This document shows, piece by piece, positions 62,841-64,000 of a stretch of DNA of 64,000 nucleotides (its first letter is position 1; the number at the start of each line of letters is the position of its first letter). A model generated the notes under the pieces. It had not been told where the DNA came from, did not search any database, and worked only from the letters and a program-made list of their open reading frames with translations. Source of the stretch: JAAYDI01 sp052034005 (GTDB lineage Bacteria; Planctomycetota; Planctomycetia; Pirellulales; Pirellulaceae). The translations under genes and the position numbers were made by a program. The DNA is taken from the NCBI GenBank assembly GCA_052034005.1, contig JBPOJB010000029.1, forward strand, positions 124,001 through 188,000. The letters are read 5' to 3'.

Positions 62841-63428
62841 TCAGAGCGCGTCCTCGCCCGAGGGGCCATCCGGCAGCTCCTTCTGCCATACCTCGTCGTC
62901 CACCGCCGCCCGCGCGTTGACTGCGCGGGAGAGCACGAACAGCAGATCACTCAGCCGATTCAGATAGCGGATCACCGGGGTCAGGTGAGCAGGCGACGAC
63001 CGGATCGACGCCAGGCTGACCACACGCCGCTCGGCCCGGCGGCACACCGCGCGGGCCACATGCAGGAGGGCGGCCACGCCCGTCCCGCCCGGCAGGATGA
63101 ATTCCGCCAGCGGCGGCAATCGGCCGTCGTACCGGTCGATCGCGCGCTCCAGCCGCGTCACCGCTTGGGGTCCCAACAGGTCCTGTGCATCCGTCGCCGG
63201 CGCGGGTGTGGCCAGGCTCGCCCCCACGGCCAGCAGCTCGTGCTGCACCCGCCGCAGGAGTCCGTCGATATCCGGGTCCAGCCGCTCGGCCCGGGCCAGC
63301 CCCAGCATCGCGTTCAGTTCGTCGACCGTGCCGCAGGCCTCCACGTGCGGATCGTCCTTCGCAACACGGGGGCCGGCACGCAGACGCGTCATCCCGTCGT
63401 CCCCCGTCCTCGTGTAGATGTTCCCCAT
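62841..63428 (-). CDS. Cob(I)alamin adenosyltransferase, PduO type
   Basis: The 195-aa product transfers the adenosyl group from ATP to cobalamin. The PduO-type start YTRTGDDGMTRLRAG is the ATP-binding element, and the LPGGTGVAALLHVARAVCRRAERR segment carries the conserved Arg. The ATG at 63428 has only a weak site; TAGGAT near 63510 on the minus strand could be a -10. glnD follows after 21 bp on the same strand. No other corrinoid gene is adjacent, although the CobA-HemD fusion is 20 kb away. Confidence 0.92.
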   Translation of the reverse strand: MGNIYTRTGDDGMTRLRAGPRVAKDDPHVEACGTVDELNAMLGLARAERLDPDIDGLLRRVQHELLAVGASLATPAPATDAQDLLGPQAVTRLERAIDRYDGRLPPLAEFILPGGTGVAALLHVARAVCRRAERRVVSLASIRSSPAHLTPVIRYLNRLSDLLFVLSRAVNARAAVDDEVWQKELPDGPSGEDAL

Positions 63429-63544
63429 CGCAATCCCCGCGGTGGAAACCGGGCCTGCACCGGCAAGCTGGAAGCCGGCCCCGCGCGCTGCGGGCCGCTA
63501 CCATCCTAGCGTTGTCGCGGGGTCCAACAAAGGCGATCCCGGGC

Positions 63545-63550
63545 TATAAT
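63545..63550 (+). promoter_or_regulatory. TATAAT -10 box upstream of the PD40 gene
   Basis: A perfect TATAAT 59 bp before the ATG at 63610, with a GAGG ribosome site six bases before the ATG. Confidence 0.45.
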
Positions 63551-63609
63551 TCTGGTTCGGATCCCGGGGTGCCCGGGTCCGTGGGCCAGATTGCTCGACC
63601 GAGGTCGCC

Positions 63610-64000
63610 ATGGAGAACTGTGCTGTGAACGTCGCGTGTCTGCCGTCGGTGTCGCGTCTGTTGGTTGCGCTGTGGGTGGGTCTCCTTGCCGCCGCCGCCG
63701 GTGAAGCGGCGTGGGGCCAGGAATCGATTGAAGCCAGGTTCCTGTCCAACTTGCGGCAGGTTACGGAAGGGTATGAGCGGGCCGGGGAGGGGTATTTCTC
63801 GCCGGACGGGAACACCATCTGCTATCAGGCCATCCGGGCCGAATACCCGTTCTACCAGATCTACACGCAGCCGTTAGCGGGCGGCGCGCCGCGGCTGATC
63901 AGCACGGGCCGCGGCCGGACTACCTGCTCTTACTTCTCGCCGGACGGCCAGAAGATCCTGTTCGCTTCGAGCCACTTGGATCCGAACCTGGACGCCGTGG
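63610..64000 (+). CDS. PD40/TolB-type beta-propeller protein, 5' part only
   Basis: The frame from ATG 63610 runs off the window end (130 codons seen). A signal peptide is present (LLVALWVGLLAAAAGEAAWGQ), followed by two propeller blades with the PD40 signature: GYFSPDGNTICYQ and SYFSPDGQKILFASSHLDPN. Blades with FSPDG resemble TolB. A GAGG six bases before the ATG supports the start. Planctomycete members of this family are secreted and often have further domains beyond the propeller. Confidence 0.85.
   Translation, partial: MENCAVNVACLPSVSRLLVALWVGLLAAAAGEAAWGQESIEARFLSNLRQVTEGYERAGEGYFSPDGNTICYQAIRAEYPFYQIYTQPLAGGAPRLISTGRGRTTCSYFSPDGQKILFASSHLDPNLDAV

Overview
The window looks like a 64-kb piece of a high-GC chromosome from the phylum Planctomycetota, most likely class Planctomycetia. 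The grounds are the small proteins I recognise as planctomycete-conserved (68, 60 and 83 aa), a TatC with a long first periplasmic loop, a bacterial MfnB/DUF556 protein, McsA-McsB, a beta-barrel porin-2 type outer membrane protein, an N-terminally extended Rho, and many secreted proteins seen mainly in that phylum. This is inference from remembered families; no search was run. I see no phage, transposase, plasmid, CRISPR, rRNA or tRNA sequence. The region reads as core chromosome with a few lineage-specific genes.

Layout. 0-7 kb: secreted and anchored proteins of unknown function, a PHA-system-like small protein, an MfnB-like protein, RNase D, and a secreted DUF11-type repeat protein whose frame is cut by a single amber codon. 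7-16 kb: a HAD phosphatase, then a long minus-strand run reading ispF, cysS, ruvC, ruvA, ruvB, rpmF, fabD, fabG, acpP, fabF. 16.0-16.6 kb: a 0.7-kb non-coding stretch with diverged, hairpin-bearing repeats. 16.6-24 kb, plus strand: an ABC-2 exporter (ATPase and two permeases), an EboC-like UbiA protein with an AlkP-superfamily protein, and a HEAT-repeat protein with a small membrane protein. 24-33 kb: an anchored coiled-coil protein with a BRCT-like end, then polA-coaE, rho-ribH-nusB and ftsY. 33-40.6 kb: porin, PII, tatC, manA, a small lipoprotein, a pseudouridine synthase with pyrK, and rpsT. 40.8-47.5 kb: a CobA-HemD fusion, a Tat-exported alpha/alpha-barrel protein, a class V aminotransferase, coaD, and mcsA-mcsB. 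47.7-64 kb: trpE, a large membrane protein with an ABC ATPase, a 1532-aa multi-hydrolase fusion, a BON protein, trpB-trpA, glnD, a PduO-type cobalamin adenosyltransferase, and the start of a PD40-propeller protein cut by the window end.

How the genes fit together. The fatty-acid block (malonyl-CoA transacylase, ketoreductase, ACP, condensing enzyme) has translational coupling between fabD and fabG. The Holliday-junction genes ruvC-ruvA are coupled the same way. Tryptophan synthesis is split between trpE and trpBA, 8 kb apart. Nitrogen signalling is represented by PII and GlnD, but PII carries Phe at position 51, where the uridylylated Tyr normally sits. CoA synthesis is represented by coaD and coaE. 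Cobalamin/siroheme chemistry is represented by the CobA-HemD fusion and the adenosyltransferase. Several genes carry consensus-like TATAAT boxes that stand out in the GC-rich spacers. One of them sits so close to its ATG that a leaderless mRNA is likely.
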